Part shown: positions 34,667 through 43,054 of the stretch, piece after piece
Layout of the letters: each line of letters starts with the position of its first letter
How positions within the stretch are numbered: position 1 is the first letter of the stretch
Origin: Paludibacter sp.
GTDB taxonomy: Bacteria > Bacteroidota > Bacteroidia > Bacteroidales > Paludibacteraceae
Assembly (NCBI GenBank): GCA_028710415.1
Contig: JAQTUE010000006.1
Coordinates: 182,680-246,679 of the forward strand
DNA length: 64,000 nt
Direction: 5' to 3'
Program-made: the position numbers and the translations under genes
Notes under the pieces: model-generated
Seen by the model: the letters and a program-made list of their open reading frames with translations, nothing else
Told to the model about the DNA's origin: nothing
Databases searched by the model: none

Positions 34667-37048
34667 ATGAAAAACACACATTTACGGACCTGGATTTTCT
34701 ACGGAGTAATGATCACCTTATTCTGCATCTTCACGTATATTCTGTTTCAGAATGGGAAGATTTTTGATGGACAGTTTACCGGCCATAGTAAAATCACCAC
34801 TACCATTACGAACGGGATTCCGGAGACCAATTTTGCCATGTTCCGTCAGGCGATCATGAATAATATTGCCGAGCCGGCAGCCATGCTGTTGCTTCAGATC
34901 ATTTCCATCCTCATTGTTTCACGCATATTCGGCTATCTGTTTGCCAAGATCGGTCAGCCTACAGTTATTGGCGAAATACTGGCCGGTATCGTACTGGGAC
35001 CTTCGCTGTTAGGTTATTTTTATCCGGATGCATTTCATTTCCTGTTTGCAGCGAAGTCACTGGGCAATCTGTATATCCTGAGCCAGATAGGGCTGATCCT
35101 GTTTATGTTTACAATCGGCATGGAACTGAACATTAACACCCTGAAGGAAAAGATCAGCGAAACGTATGTGATCAGCCATGCCAGTATCCTGATTCCTTAT
35201 TTCTTCGGCATGCTGATGGCCTACTATGTGTATCAGGAATTTGCAGTTACCTACACAGATTTTCTATCGTTTGCCCTGTTTATAGGGATTTCCATGAGTA
35301 TCACGGCTTTCCCTGTGCTGGCAAGGATAGTCCAGGAGAAAGGCCTGTCGAAGACCCATTTGGGGACTATCGCCATAGCCAGTGCAGCGAACGATGATGT
35401 AACTGCCTGGTGTATACTGGCTGCCGTGATTGCCATTACCAAGACCGGGAGCTTTATCAGTTCGTTGTATACCATTGGGTTTGCAGTTTTATATGTGGTA
35501 GTCATGCTGTTTGTGGTACGTCCATTCTTAAAACGAATCGGCGATATTTACAGCAACAGTGAAGTATTGAACAAAAGTATTGTTGCCTTCCTGTTGCTGA
35601 TTCTCATCCTGTCGGCCTTTATCACCCAGGTGATTGGTATTCATGCCTTGTTCGGAGCGTTTCTGGCTGGAGTAGTGATGCCTCAATTACCCCGTTTCAG
35701 GAAACTGGTTATCGATAAGATCGAGGATGTATCGGTTACCTTGCTGTTACCGCTGTTCTTTGTATTTACCGGCCTTCGAACTGAGATTGGATTACTGAAC
35801 TCACCGCATTTGTGGATGATCTGCGGGATTTTTATCCTGGTTGCCGTGAGTGGTAAATTTATGGGCGGTGCCTTTACAGCACGTATCCTGGGTGAAACAT
35901 GGAAAGACAGCCTTTCTATCGGTATATTGATGAATACCCGCGGGTTGATGGAGCTTATTGTGTTGAATATCGGGTATGAAATGGGAATTCTGCCTCCATC
36001 CATCTTCGTAATGCTGGTCATCATGGCCTTGGTCACCACGTTTATGACCACACCAGCCTTATCGGTGATCAACCGGATATTCCCGGCTAAGGATGTAGAG
36101 AAGGAATATATTATCCAGCAATCCCAGGGGATATTTAAAGCGCTGATAGCCTTGGGTAACCCTGAAAATGGGAAAAGCCTGCTGAACGTAGCCAAAACTT
36201 TGCTGGAAGGAACCAGGAACAGCCTGGCGGTAAGTGTGCTGCACATTACACCGGGTACCGATACCAACCCGATATACGGCGAACAGTTCTCGGTGGATAG
36301 TTTCAAGGGCATAAAAGACGAAGCTGCCGTACAAAATATTCCGTTGGAGACTGAATACAAGGTGACCGACAATATTGAGTTGGGCATTGTGAAGTCGGTG
36401 AACTATAACAATTACGACTTCCTACTGGTAGGAGCGGGGATATCGCTTTCGGGGATACCATTCTTCAAGGAGAGCCCATTGTTCCAGAATATCAAATGGC
36501 TGAACAAGATCGTAAACAGCATTTCCAAGCAACAAACCTTTTTCTACCCGGGTACGCTCATCAAGGACAAGACCCGCTACTTTATTGAAAACAGCAATTG
36601 CAGCGTGGGGGTATTTATCAACCGTGGATTTGAAAAGATCACTTCCACCCTGGTAGTCCTGCATGATGAATCGGACGAGTTCCTGCTTCGCTATGCACGG
36701 CGGTTGCTTAAAAACAACAGCGATATCACCATCAACATCATCGATACCAATAAACTGGCCGCTACCAGCGAGTTGATCCGTGAAAGCATTCACGAGCTGA
36801 GGAAGCAATTCCCTGCCGAAGTGAGGGTGAATAAGCTTACCAAATTAAATTCAACCATCCTGTCGAAAAACAGCTTTATGCTGATCAGTTACCATACCTG
36901 GAACCTGTTTTCTACTTCGGATAAGAAAGAACTGAAGAATATCCCTTCGACCCTTATTATTAATAAAAAAGTAAGCCGCTTCCATGTAGGGGCACGGAAT
37001 AAGATTGTTTCGAATGTGTCGTTAGACCCAGTGTCGGAAAATCTTTAG
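34667..37048 (+). CDS. CPA2-type cation:proton antiporter with C-terminal USP-like domain
   Basis: This 793-residue protein has one N-terminal helix (about 8-29), then the Na+/H+ exchanger domain (about 55-445) with about 12 helices. That domain carries GEILAGIVLGPSLLGYF and the acidic site ASAANDDVTAW. The C-terminal 320 residues are soluble and resemble universal stress protein-like regulatory domains (for example FLLVGAGISLSG and LVVLHDESDEF). It should exchange K+ or Na+ for H+ at the inner membrane under control of the cytosolic domain. The gene stands alone, divergent from terC. Confidence 0.88.
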   Translation: MKNTHLRTWIFYGVMITLFCIFTYILFQNGKIFDGQFTGHSKITTTITNGIPETNFAMFRQAIMNNIAEPAAMLLLQIISILIVSRIFGYLFAKIGQPTVIGEILAGIVLGPSLLGYFYPDAFHFLFAAKSLGNLYILSQIGLILFMFTIGMELNINTLKEKISETYVISHASILIPYFFGMLMAYYVYQEFAVTYTDFLSFALFIGISMSITAFPVLARIVQEKGLSKTHLGTIAIASAANDDVTAWCILAAVIAITKTGSFISSLYTIGFAVLYVVVMLFVVRPFLKRIGDIYSNSEVLNKSIVAFLLLILILSAFITQVIGIHALFGAFLAGVVMPQLPRFRKLVIDKIEDVSVTLLLPLFFVFTGLRTEIGLLNSPHLWMICGIFILVAVSGKFMGGAFTARILGETWKDSLSIGILMNTRGLMELIVLNIGYEMGILPPSIFVMLVIMALVTTFMTTPALSVINRIFPAKDVEKEYIIQQSQGIFKALIALGNPENGKSLLNVAKTLLEGTRNSLAVSVLHITPGTDTNPIYGEQFSVDSFKGIKDEAAVQNIPLETEYKVTDNIELGIVKSVNYNNYDFLLVGAGISLSGIPFFKESPLFQNIKWLNKIVNSISKQQTFFYPGTLIKDKTRYFIENSNCSVGVFINRGFEKITSTLVVLHDESDEFLLRYARRLLKNNSDITINIIDTNKLAATSELIRESIHELRKQFPAEVRVNKLTKLNSTILSKNSFMLISYHTWNLFSTSDKKELKNIPSTLIINKKVSRFHVGARNKIVSNVSLDPVSENL

Positions 37049-37260
37049 TAGGGAAGAGTAAGAAATGAGGAGTGAGGAATGAGAAATGAGGATTACACAT
37101 ATTAACCAGACTAAGCCGCTCCCGAAAAATATTGGGATAAATTGCGGGGGTGTTAATAACTGCTTACTAAGAATAAAAAATGTGGTAAGGTTCGTAAGAA
37201 GTTCAGACAAAAGATTTAATCATATCAGGTTTTTATCCATGTAAATTCAAAATATAGTTT

Positions 37261-37268
37261 TACATTTG
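37261..37268 (+). promoter_or_regulatory. -7 element of the truncated ATPase gene
   Basis: TACATTTG (TAnnTTTG) lies 25 nt before the ATG of the AAA ATPase remnant, so the promoter seems to have outlived the gene body. Confidence 0.5.
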
Positions 37269-37292
37269 CATGGTAAATTAAAAAAGTCTCTT

Positions 37293-37418
37293 ATGTATAT
37301 TCCCAGGAAAATTGAAGAAAGTATATTGAAAGCATTGGAGAACAATCCTGTAGTTGCATTGATTGGTCCCCGTCAATGTGGAAAGTCAACCTTGGTTAAA
37401 CATATACTTGGGAATTAG
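37293..37418 (+). pseudogene. 5' remnant of AAA_14/DUF4143 ATPase
   Basis: The 41-codon frame starts MYIPRKIEESILKALE and reaches the Walker A segment IGPRQCGKSTLVKHI before a stop at 37416-37418. This is the usual N-terminus of ATP-binding proteins of the AAA_14/DUF4143 family, which are normally about 380-420 residues. The rest of the gene is missing: 26 bp further on a terminator begins, then thiL on the other strand. It looks like a deletion remnant that has kept its promoter. It could be translated, but cannot be a working ATPase. Confidence 0.8.
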
Positions 37419-37444
37419 TGTTTACTTAACATTCCTACAATAAC

Positions 37445-37481
37445 AGAACAGCAAGGGTTTCAATGAAGCCCTTGCTGTTCT
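37445..37481 (+). terminator. Terminator between the ATPase remnant and thiL
   Basis: A perfect 13-bp stem, AGAACAGCAAGGG / CCCTTGCTGTTCT, with a short A/T inner extension, followed on the + strand by a T-rich tract (TATTTTC). It lies 28 bp beyond the thiL stop, so it may also serve thiL in the reverse direction. Confidence 0.8.
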
Positions 37482-37508
37482 ATTTTCTCATTCCTTACCT
37501 CTTGCCTG

Positions 37509-38537
37509 CTATTCTTCAAGAGAATTCCACCCTTGTGCACGGAGTTCAATTTCTTCCCCTTCACGGCCAACAAGCTGCAGTCCCAGTTCGGGTTTGGTAG
37601 TATGTCCCACAATGGCAATGCCTTCCATGGTTACAATTTTATCATAATCCTCGAGGGCAACGGTAAACAGGAGCTCGTAGTCCTCACCACCGTTCAGGGC
37701 GGCGGTAACAATGCTCATATTCAGTTCTTCCGCCATCACCACTGCCTGGTAGTTGATCGGGATCTTGTCTTCGTAAATGCGGCAACCTACGTTGCTTTGG
37801 GAACAGATATGCATCATTTCGGAGGATAACCCATCGGAAATATCCATCATGGCAGTAGGAACAATGTCCTTGGCACGAAGAAGCTCGATAATATCCTTGC
37901 GTGCCTCCGGTTTCAGTTGACGCTTCAGGATATAATCGCGTTCTTCAAAATCAGGCTGTGCTTCATCATTGGCCGAGAATACCACTTTCTCCCGTTCGAG
38001 CAACTGCAATCCCATATAGGCTGAACCCAGATCGCCGGTGACGCAGATCAAATCGGTGGACTTAGCCCCGCTGCGGTATACAATCTTATCTTCATCGGCT
38101 TCCCCGATACACGTTACGCTAATGGTAAGGCCTGTGAGCGATGCCGATGTGTCGCCGCCAACAAGGTCCACTCCGTATTTATCGCAGGCAAGCTGGATGC
38201 CTGCATACAGTTGCTCCAGGTCCTCCACCGAGAAACGCTTTGAGACGCCGATAGAGACCGTTATTTGCTTAGGCTCGCCATTCATGGCGTAGATGTCCGA
38301 AAAGTTCACCACGGCCGCCTTATAGCCTAAATGCATGATTGGAACATATACCAGGTCGAAGTGAATGCCTTCCAGCAGCAGGTCGGTAGTAACGAGTACT
38401 TTTTTATGCTCATAGCTGAGAACGGCTGCATCATCTCCAACCCCTTTGAGGGTGGAAGGGTTCTCTGTTTTAAATTTGTCTGTCAGGTGTTTGATTAACC
38501 CGAATTCACCGTAAGCTGATATTTCTGTTCGTTGCAT
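37509..38537 (-). CDS. thiL: Thiamine-monophosphate kinase
   Basis: This 342-residue protein is full length for ThiL. It carries EFGLIKHL, GVGDDAAVL, VTTDLLLEGIHFD, the Mg-binding NFSDIYAMNGEP segment and VGGDTSAS, all conserved in the family. It phosphorylates thiamine monophosphate to the active cofactor thiamine pyrophosphate in the cytosol. It lies downstream of rpiB on the same strand with 73 bp between, so the two may be cotranscribed, although a palindromic repeat sits between them. Confidence 0.95.
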   Translation of the reverse strand: MQRTEISAYGEFGLIKHLTDKFKTENPSTLKGVGDDAAVLSYEHKKVLVTTDLLLEGIHFDLVYVPIMHLGYKAAVVNFSDIYAMNGEPKQITVSIGVSKRFSVEDLEQLYAGIQLACDKYGVDLVGGDTSASLTGLTISVTCIGEADEDKIVYRSGAKSTDLICVTGDLGSAYMGLQLLEREKVVFSANDEAQPDFEERDYILKRQLKPEARKDIIELLRAKDIVPTAMMDISDGLSSEMMHICSQSNVGCRIYEDKIPINYQAVVMAEELNMSIVTAALNGGEDYELLFTVALEDYDKIVTMEGIAIVGHTTKPELGLQLVGREGEEIELRAQGWNSLEE

Positions 38538-38555
38538 GTTTTGTTATTAAAAAAC

Positions 38556-38588
38556 AACTTTTCCAAAGTTTGGAACTTTGGAAAAGTT
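38556..38588. repeat. AACTTTTCCAAAGTT palindromic repeat, copy 1
   Basis: Perfect 15-bp arms AACTTTTCCAAAGTT / AACTTTGGAAAAGTT flank a 3-bp centre. The same element lies in the other orientation at 49147-49179, and a decayed copy at 46881-46911. All three are intergenic. Confidence 0.85.
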
Positions 38589-38610
38589 AGATGGAACTAA
38601 TTTGTCTTGA

Positions 38611-39060
38611 TTAGCAAGGTATTTTATCAATCCTTTTTTTATGCCTGCCTCCTTCGAAGTCGGTGGTGAGGAAAGTGTTGACCATTTCTTTTGCCTCATT
38701 GGCAGTGATAAAACGGGCGGGGAGTGAAATCACGTTTGCATCATTATGCCGGCGGGCCAAGGAAGCAATTTCATTTTCCCAGCAAAGTGCAGAACGAATC
38801 CCCTGGTGCTTGTTGGCAGTCATACTGATTCCGTTGCCGCTGCCGCAAATAGTTATCCCCAGATCAAATTCGCCTTTTTCTACCGCCAGTGCCAGTGGAT
38901 GTGCAAAATCAGCGTAATCAGAACTTTCGGGGATATATGCGCCAAAATCCTTTACAGTTACTACACCTATTGCCTTTAAATGATCCAGGATAGTACCTTT
39001 CAATTCGAAACCTGCATGATCGTTGCAAATGGCTATACGAAGTTTATTAAGTGGTTTCAT
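38611..39060 (-). CDS. rpiB: Ribose-5-phosphate isomerase B
   Basis: This 149-residue RpiB/LacAB-family protein has ICNDHAGFELKG at the N-terminus and the phosphate-binding, active-site loop ITICGSGNGISMTANK, with its cysteine as the expected base, and LARRHNDANVISL. It interconverts ribose 5-phosphate and ribulose 5-phosphate in the pentose phosphate pathway. A TAnnTTTG promoter lies about 60 nt upstream, and thiL follows on the same strand. Confidence 0.95.
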   Translation of the reverse strand: MKPLNKLRIAICNDHAGFELKGTILDHLKAIGVVTVKDFGAYIPESSDYADFAHPLALAVEKGEFDLGITICGSGNGISMTANKHQGIRSALCWENEIASLARRHNDANVISLPARFITANEAKEMVNTFLTTDFEGGRHKKRIDKIPC

Positions 39061-39120
39061 ATATTTTAATGTTAGTGTTGATTATATTGATAAAACAAAT
39101 CAGGACTTTTAAAAGATTTG

Positions 39121-39128
39121 CAAAAGTA
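39121..39128 (-). promoter_or_regulatory. -7 element of rpiB
   Basis: On the minus strand it reads TACTTTTG (TAnnTTTG), about 60 nt before the rpiB start. Confidence 0.55.
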
Positions 39129-39167
39129 AATATTTATTTCCAACATCTCCCTAACAGGATTAAATAA

Positions 39168-39208
39168 AAATACCCACACAGGCTTATTTTAAACCTGTGT
39201 GGGTATTT
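39168..39208 (-). terminator. Terminator after the DUF2271-like lipoprotein gene
   Basis: A perfect 15-bp stem, AAATACCCACACAGG / CCTGTGTGGGTATTT, with an 11-nt loop; the minus strand continues into TTTTTATTTAATCC. It lies 22 nt past the lipoprotein stop. Confidence 0.9.
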
Positions 39209-39230
39209 AAGTATTCTTATATACAGTTGT

Positions 39231-39767
39231 TTATAGCAATGGAACCCATTTAATCGAAATAGACGAGAAACTTGGGACATTAGCCGGTGTAATGGTTGCT
39301 GCAGTTGTACCTTTGGTAAATGCAAAGGTAGAGAAATTGCCTGTTGAACCTTTATCGGTTAACTCCATGCATACTTTGTAAGTGCCATCGGGTACTATAG
39401 CTCCGGCAGCATCTTTTCCGTTCCAGGCACCATAAATGATTCCCACATTGCTTTGTGTTGCACCGGTTACCGCATCTACCTTGTTGCCGCCTGAAGCAGT
39501 ATTCCAGTTAGTCAGGTCATAATCGCGTGCAGCAGCATATACAGTCAGGGTTTTGATGAACTTGCCTGCATTGTCTTCAATCCAGATAGCTACCACATTC
39601 CGTGGGGCATAACTTCCACCTGTTCCGCTGGTAGTCACTGCAACTGTTAAGCCGGTAGCTGTTGTTGGCGCTGCAGGAGTACTGCTCGTTGAGCAACTGA
39701 TTGATATGGCAAGGACAATTCCTAACGTCAAAGACAACAGCCACTGTTTGTTTTTTCTAATACTCAT
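39231..39767 (-). CDS. DUF2271-like lipoprotein
   Basis: This 178-residue protein has an SPII signal with lipobox ISISC. The mature part starts with a Ser/Thr/Pro/Ala-rich linker, then a compact beta domain containing VVAIWIEDNAGKFIKTL, YDLTNW and GTYKVCMELTDKG. These match what I know of DUF2271 domains, which have a FlgD Ig-like fold and are often found near flavin-transfer or thiol redox proteins. No such partner lies next to it here. It may be a periplasm-facing or surface lipoprotein of unknown role. Confidence 0.72.
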   Translation of the reverse strand: MSIRKNKQWLLSLTLGIVLAISISCSTSSTPAAPTTATGLTVAVTTSGTGGSYAPRNVVAIWIEDNAGKFIKTLTVYAAARDYDLTNWNTASGGNKVDAVTGATQSNVGIIYGAWNGKDAAGAIVPDGTYKVCMELTDKGSTGNFSTFAFTKGTTAATITPANVPSFSSISIKWVPLL

Positions 39768-39871
39768 AATTCATTTTTTTTGGTAAATACTCATTGTAAT
39801 ATATTTTAAGAACGGAGGTGTAACTGGTATTGTTGTTTCAATTTGCTTTAATAAATCAGTCTTAACTATTA

Positions 39872-40999
39872 TTACCTGTTTTCCCTGTAAAACAAATTCA
39901 TGCGCATGGGTCTGGCTGTTCGTATATATTTGTCAATGAATTTATCCTCATTGTCAAGGCCTTTCAGGATATACCGGATTGATTTTTCGAGGCTTCCTGT
40001 ACTGTTTCTTAATTCGTAATTGTCAGAATTTAAAGATGATACTGTTTGGTATGCCGATTCAACCAACCTTCGCGATGTTGATAATAACTCCAGTATCTTA
40101 TTATCGGACATGGTTAATTTCTGAAACTGGGTGTTCTTATACCGAATGTAGCCATTGTACACCTCTACCCCTTTGTTGAAGGCTTCGGCTGCCTGATTGT
40201 ATTTTTCAGTGTCAATGCCCTGCTGGTTATTCCTGACATGATTCCTGATTAAAAGGTTGGTTTGGCCAGCATGGATAATCCGTTGGTTCTCCCGGATCAG
40301 TTTCTCCAGGGTATTTAAGCCGGATTGTATATTGATGGAATCGGCAAAGTTGAAGTTTGATTCTTTTTTCAGGCCTGAGAAGTCGCCGTTATCAAATTCC
40401 TTGTGGGTGATGGGGTTTGTCAGGAACTGCCAGACAGGGTCAAAGGGCATGTGGGATTTAATGAATTCAACCGGTGGAATCAGGAAATAAATATCCCTGA
40501 ACTGCCAGGTATAGCTGTTTCCCCTTAGGTAACCGGAAGCCCAGGTGCAATCAATGTTGTAATACCTGTCATCAATTTTCACGGCATTCCACGCATGGCC
40601 AATGGAGATAGTCTTGTCATTCTGTCGGGTATATCCTTCGATGATGTACGATTGTACCCCGACCGACCGGCAGCATGCCTGAAACAAGGCGGCATAATTT
40701 GAGCAAACGCCTCTTCGGGTTTTCAATACCTTGTCCACCAGCTCCTGGGGGTCGGTATACGTTTCTGTTGTATACATGTGCGAAACATCATAGGTGATAT
40801 TATGAGCTATCCAACAATATATGGCCCGTGCCTTGTCAGCAGGTGATGCCAGGTGCCGGGTCACATACCGGGCAATGTCGCCGGCAGTCTTCACATTCGG
40901 GGGTACCGTCATGGCCTGTTTGTCTATCCGGCTGTAATCGGTGCTGAACAGGAAACAGGAATTCAGGATTAAAAGCAGGCTTAGGATAATTCGTTTCAT
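39872..40999 (-). CDS. Secreted transglutaminase-like protein
   Basis: This 375-residue protein uses the ATG at 40999, which begins a signal peptide (MKRIILSLLLILNSCFLFS). A transglutaminase-like core follows with the catalytic triad visible as Cys in RRGVCSNYA, His in SIGHAWNAV and Asp in YNIDCTWAS. The second half is helical and of unknown function. Similar proteins in Bacteroidota are called transglutaminase or kyphoscoliosis-like peptidase and probably cut or crosslink peptides in the periplasm. The first residues contain LNSC, which could be a weak lipobox. Confidence 0.78.
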   Translation of the reverse strand: MKRIILSLLLILNSCFLFSTDYSRIDKQAMTVPPNVKTAGDIARYVTRHLASPADKARAIYCWIAHNITYDVSHMYTTETYTDPQELVDKVLKTRRGVCSNYAALFQACCRSVGVQSYIIEGYTRQNDKTISIGHAWNAVKIDDRYYNIDCTWASGYLRGNSYTWQFRDIYFLIPPVEFIKSHMPFDPVWQFLTNPITHKEFDNGDFSGLKKESNFNFADSINIQSGLNTLEKLIRENQRIIHAGQTNLLIRNHVRNNQQGIDTEKYNQAAEAFNKGVEVYNGYIRYKNTQFQKLTMSDNKILELLSTSRRLVESAYQTVSSLNSDNYELRNSTGSLEKSIRYILKGLDNEDKFIDKYIRTARPMRMNLFYRENR

Positions 41000-41043
41000 G
41001 GGATAGTTTATTTTCTTGCTATACAACGTGGATAACATAAAAA

Positions 41044-41083
41044 TAGCGCATTCCGTTCCGGGTTATTGGAATGAAATACGCTA
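41044..41083 (-). terminator. Terminator of prfB
   Basis: TAGCG and CATTCC pair with GGAATG and CGCTA across an asymmetric internal loop. On the minus strand the stem is followed by ATTTTTATG. It lies 34 nt beyond the prfB stop. Confidence 0.72.
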
Positions 41084-41116
41084 ATTTAAGGCCCTTAAAG
41101 GGAAATTAGGAACTCC

Positions 41117-42224
41117 TTAATCGGGGAATTCCATTAGATAGGCTTTGATAAATGCATCAATATCACCATCCATCACTCCCTGAACATTTGAAGTCTGGTA
41201 GTTGGTACGGTGATCTTTTACCCTGCGGTCGTCGAATACATAACTGCGTATCTGCGATCCCCATTCGATTTTCTTCTTGCCAGCTTCCACTTTTGCTGTT
41301 TCAACGCGACGTTTTTCCAGCTCCAGTTCATACAGTTGTGATTTCAGTAACCGGATGGCATTGTCCTTATTCCCGAACTGTGAACGGCTCTCGGTGTTCT
41401 CAATGATGATCTCGTCCATCAGGTTCGTTACCGGGTTCTTGAACTTGTAATGGCACCTCACACCGGTTTCCACCTTGTTTACGTTCTGTCCTCCCGCTCC
41501 ACTCGAACGGAAAGTATCCCAGGTCAGGTTGGCAGGGTTGATCTCAATTTCAATGGTATCATCCACCAAAGGAACCACATACACCGAAGTAAAGGAAGTC
41601 ATGCGTTTACCCTGGGCATTGAAGGGCGATACCCTTACGAGGCGGTGAACGCCGTTTTCACTCTTCAGGTACCCGTAGGCCATTTCACCTTCGATCTGCA
41701 TGGTCACCGTTTTAATACCGGCTTCCTCACCCTCCTGCATGTTGGTAATCTCACACTTGTACCCCTGGCGTTCGCACCAGCGTTGGTACATGCGGAAAAG
41801 CATTTCTGCCCAGTCCTGTGCTTCGGTACCCCCTGCACCTCCCACGATCTTGATCACTGCTCCCAGCTTATCTTCCTCGTGCGAAAGCATGTTCTTCATT
41901 TCAAGGGTTTCAATCAGGTTCAGGGTGTGACGGTAAGCTTCATCCACTTCCTCTTCACTGACGGCATCTTCCTTGTAAAAATCAAAGAACAATTGTAATT
42001 CATCGGCAGCAGTCTTTACTTCGTTGTAACCGACTACCCAATTCTTTAATTCTTTTACTTTGCGCATCTGGGCTTCAGCAGCCTTGGCATCATCCCAGAA
42101 ATTGGGAACCTGCGTGCGCAATTCTTCTTCTTCTATTTGGATTAATTTCGTATCGACGTCAAAGATACCTCCTCAGTGCGGACTCGCGCTCCAACACATT
42201 TTTCAGCTGGTCTATTGTGATCAT
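41117..42224 (-). CDS. prfB: Peptide chain release factor 2, with programmed +1 frameshift
   Basis: The gene is in two frames. The first starts at ATG 42224-42222 and encodes 21 residues (MITIDQLKNV ... LRRYL) before TGA at 42161-42159. Translation continues in the +1 frame from GAC at 42160 (DVDTKLIQIEEEELRTQ) to the stop at 41117, giving about 368 residues. The slippery site is the classic one: AGGAGG, three bases, CTT TGA C. The product has the stop-codon recognition motif SPF (in RLVRVSPFNAQGKR) and the peptidyl-hydrolysis motif GGQ (in SGAGGQNVNKV). RF2 releases peptides at UGA and UAA; low RF2 increases frameshifting, an autoregulatory loop. Confidence 0.97.
42159..42173 (-). promoter_or_regulatory. 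RF2 programmed frameshift site
   Basis: On the minus strand the site is AGGAGG-TAT-CTT-TGA-C. The internal Shine-Dalgarno-like AGGAGG sits three bases before CTT, the arrangement known to drive +1 slippage of the CTT-decoding tRNA onto TTT when RF2 is scarce. Confidence 0.95.
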
Positions 42225-42306
42225 TTTTAGTTTAATTTACCCCTAACCCCTAAAGGGAGATTCGGGAAATGTTTATAATTATTGTTTATTGTAATCTGTA
42301 AGTCAT

Positions 42307-42912
42307 TTAAAAGAAAAAGCAGGGGGTAAATACGGCTGCAAAGCCTACTACAAAGCCTGCAAGTACCTGACCCGGAGTATGGGCTTTCAGTTCCAGGCGG
42401 GCAATTGCCACTACCCCTGATATGAACAGGATAAGAACCAACAGATAGACAGGGTTAATGGCAGTTCGGTAACTAACCCCGAAGACGGCACCGCAGAATC
42501 CTCCCATTCCGGCTCCATGGGCACTAATCTTCCACTTCAGGTTGATCAGTACTATGACAAAGATGGATACTGCCGATCCCATGCCCATAGCTACTATGAA
42601 GATCGGGAATTGCATGGTACGCCACAGGAACAAAGCCCAGAAAACGTATGCCATAAATGAAAACAGATAGGGCATGGTACGTTCCTCGCGTTTCGAGATA
42701 AAAAGGTCGTTCACTTCACCCCGTTTCATCATTAGCCAGATAGGCAAGGCAGGAAGTAATCCTGTGAATATAAATGTACACACAATAGCAATCCACCGCC
42801 ACATCAGGGGCATAGGTATAAAGATATCCATGTTCATCATCAGGATCATGGCATAAGTAGGCATCAACAACGGTTGGAATACCAGGGATATTATTTTATA
42901 AAAAGATTTCAT
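42307..42912 (-). CDS. PAP2-like membrane protein
   Basis: This 201-residue protein has about six helices. Remnants of the PAP2 phosphatase motifs are seen: SAHGAG (the SGH-type motif 2) and ARLELKAHTPGQVLAG (motif 3, with the catalytic His). Motif 1 (KxxxxxxRP) is represented only loosely by KREERTMPYL. It probably acts on a lipid phosphate or pyrophosphate in the inner membrane, but may have reduced activity. It is 82 bp downstream of prfB in the same direction of transcription relative to rpoN, which lies upstream of it. Confidence 0.72.
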   Translation of the reverse strand: MKSFYKIISLVFQPLLMPTYAMILMMNMDIFIPMPLMWRWIAIVCTFIFTGLLPALPIWLMMKRGEVNDLFISKREERTMPYLFSFMAYVFWALFLWRTMQFPIFIVAMGMGSAVSIFVIVLINLKWKISAHGAGMGGFCGAVFGVSYRTAINPVYLLVLILFISGVVAIARLELKAHTPGQVLAGFVVGFAAVFTPCFFF

Positions 42913-43054
42913 CTCTTATAATTTACAATTTAGATATTTACAATTTAGCTATTTACTATTTACTATTTAAATTGTAGGTAGCTGGTAACTTCAAACCTTT
43001 CAAACTTCTCAAACCTCAAACCTTTCAAACCCCAAACGCAGAACGCGGAACGCG
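42913..43054. repeat. Low-complexity spacer (TTTACTA and CAAACCTTT arrays)
   Basis: Short imperfect repeats of ATTTACAATTTAG are followed by CAAACCTTTCAAAC-type units and CGCAGAACGCGGAACGCG. The CAAACCTTT and GCGGAAC parts recur at 51050-51169, 55445-55495, 55850-55935 and 58518-58558. Confidence 0.75.

Noticed and set aside
42160..42167. TATCTTTG promoter on the minus strand just before the main prfB frame
   Set aside because: It is fully explained by the RF2 frameshift site (AGGAGG-TAT-CTT-TGA-C); a promoter there would miss the start codon at 42224.
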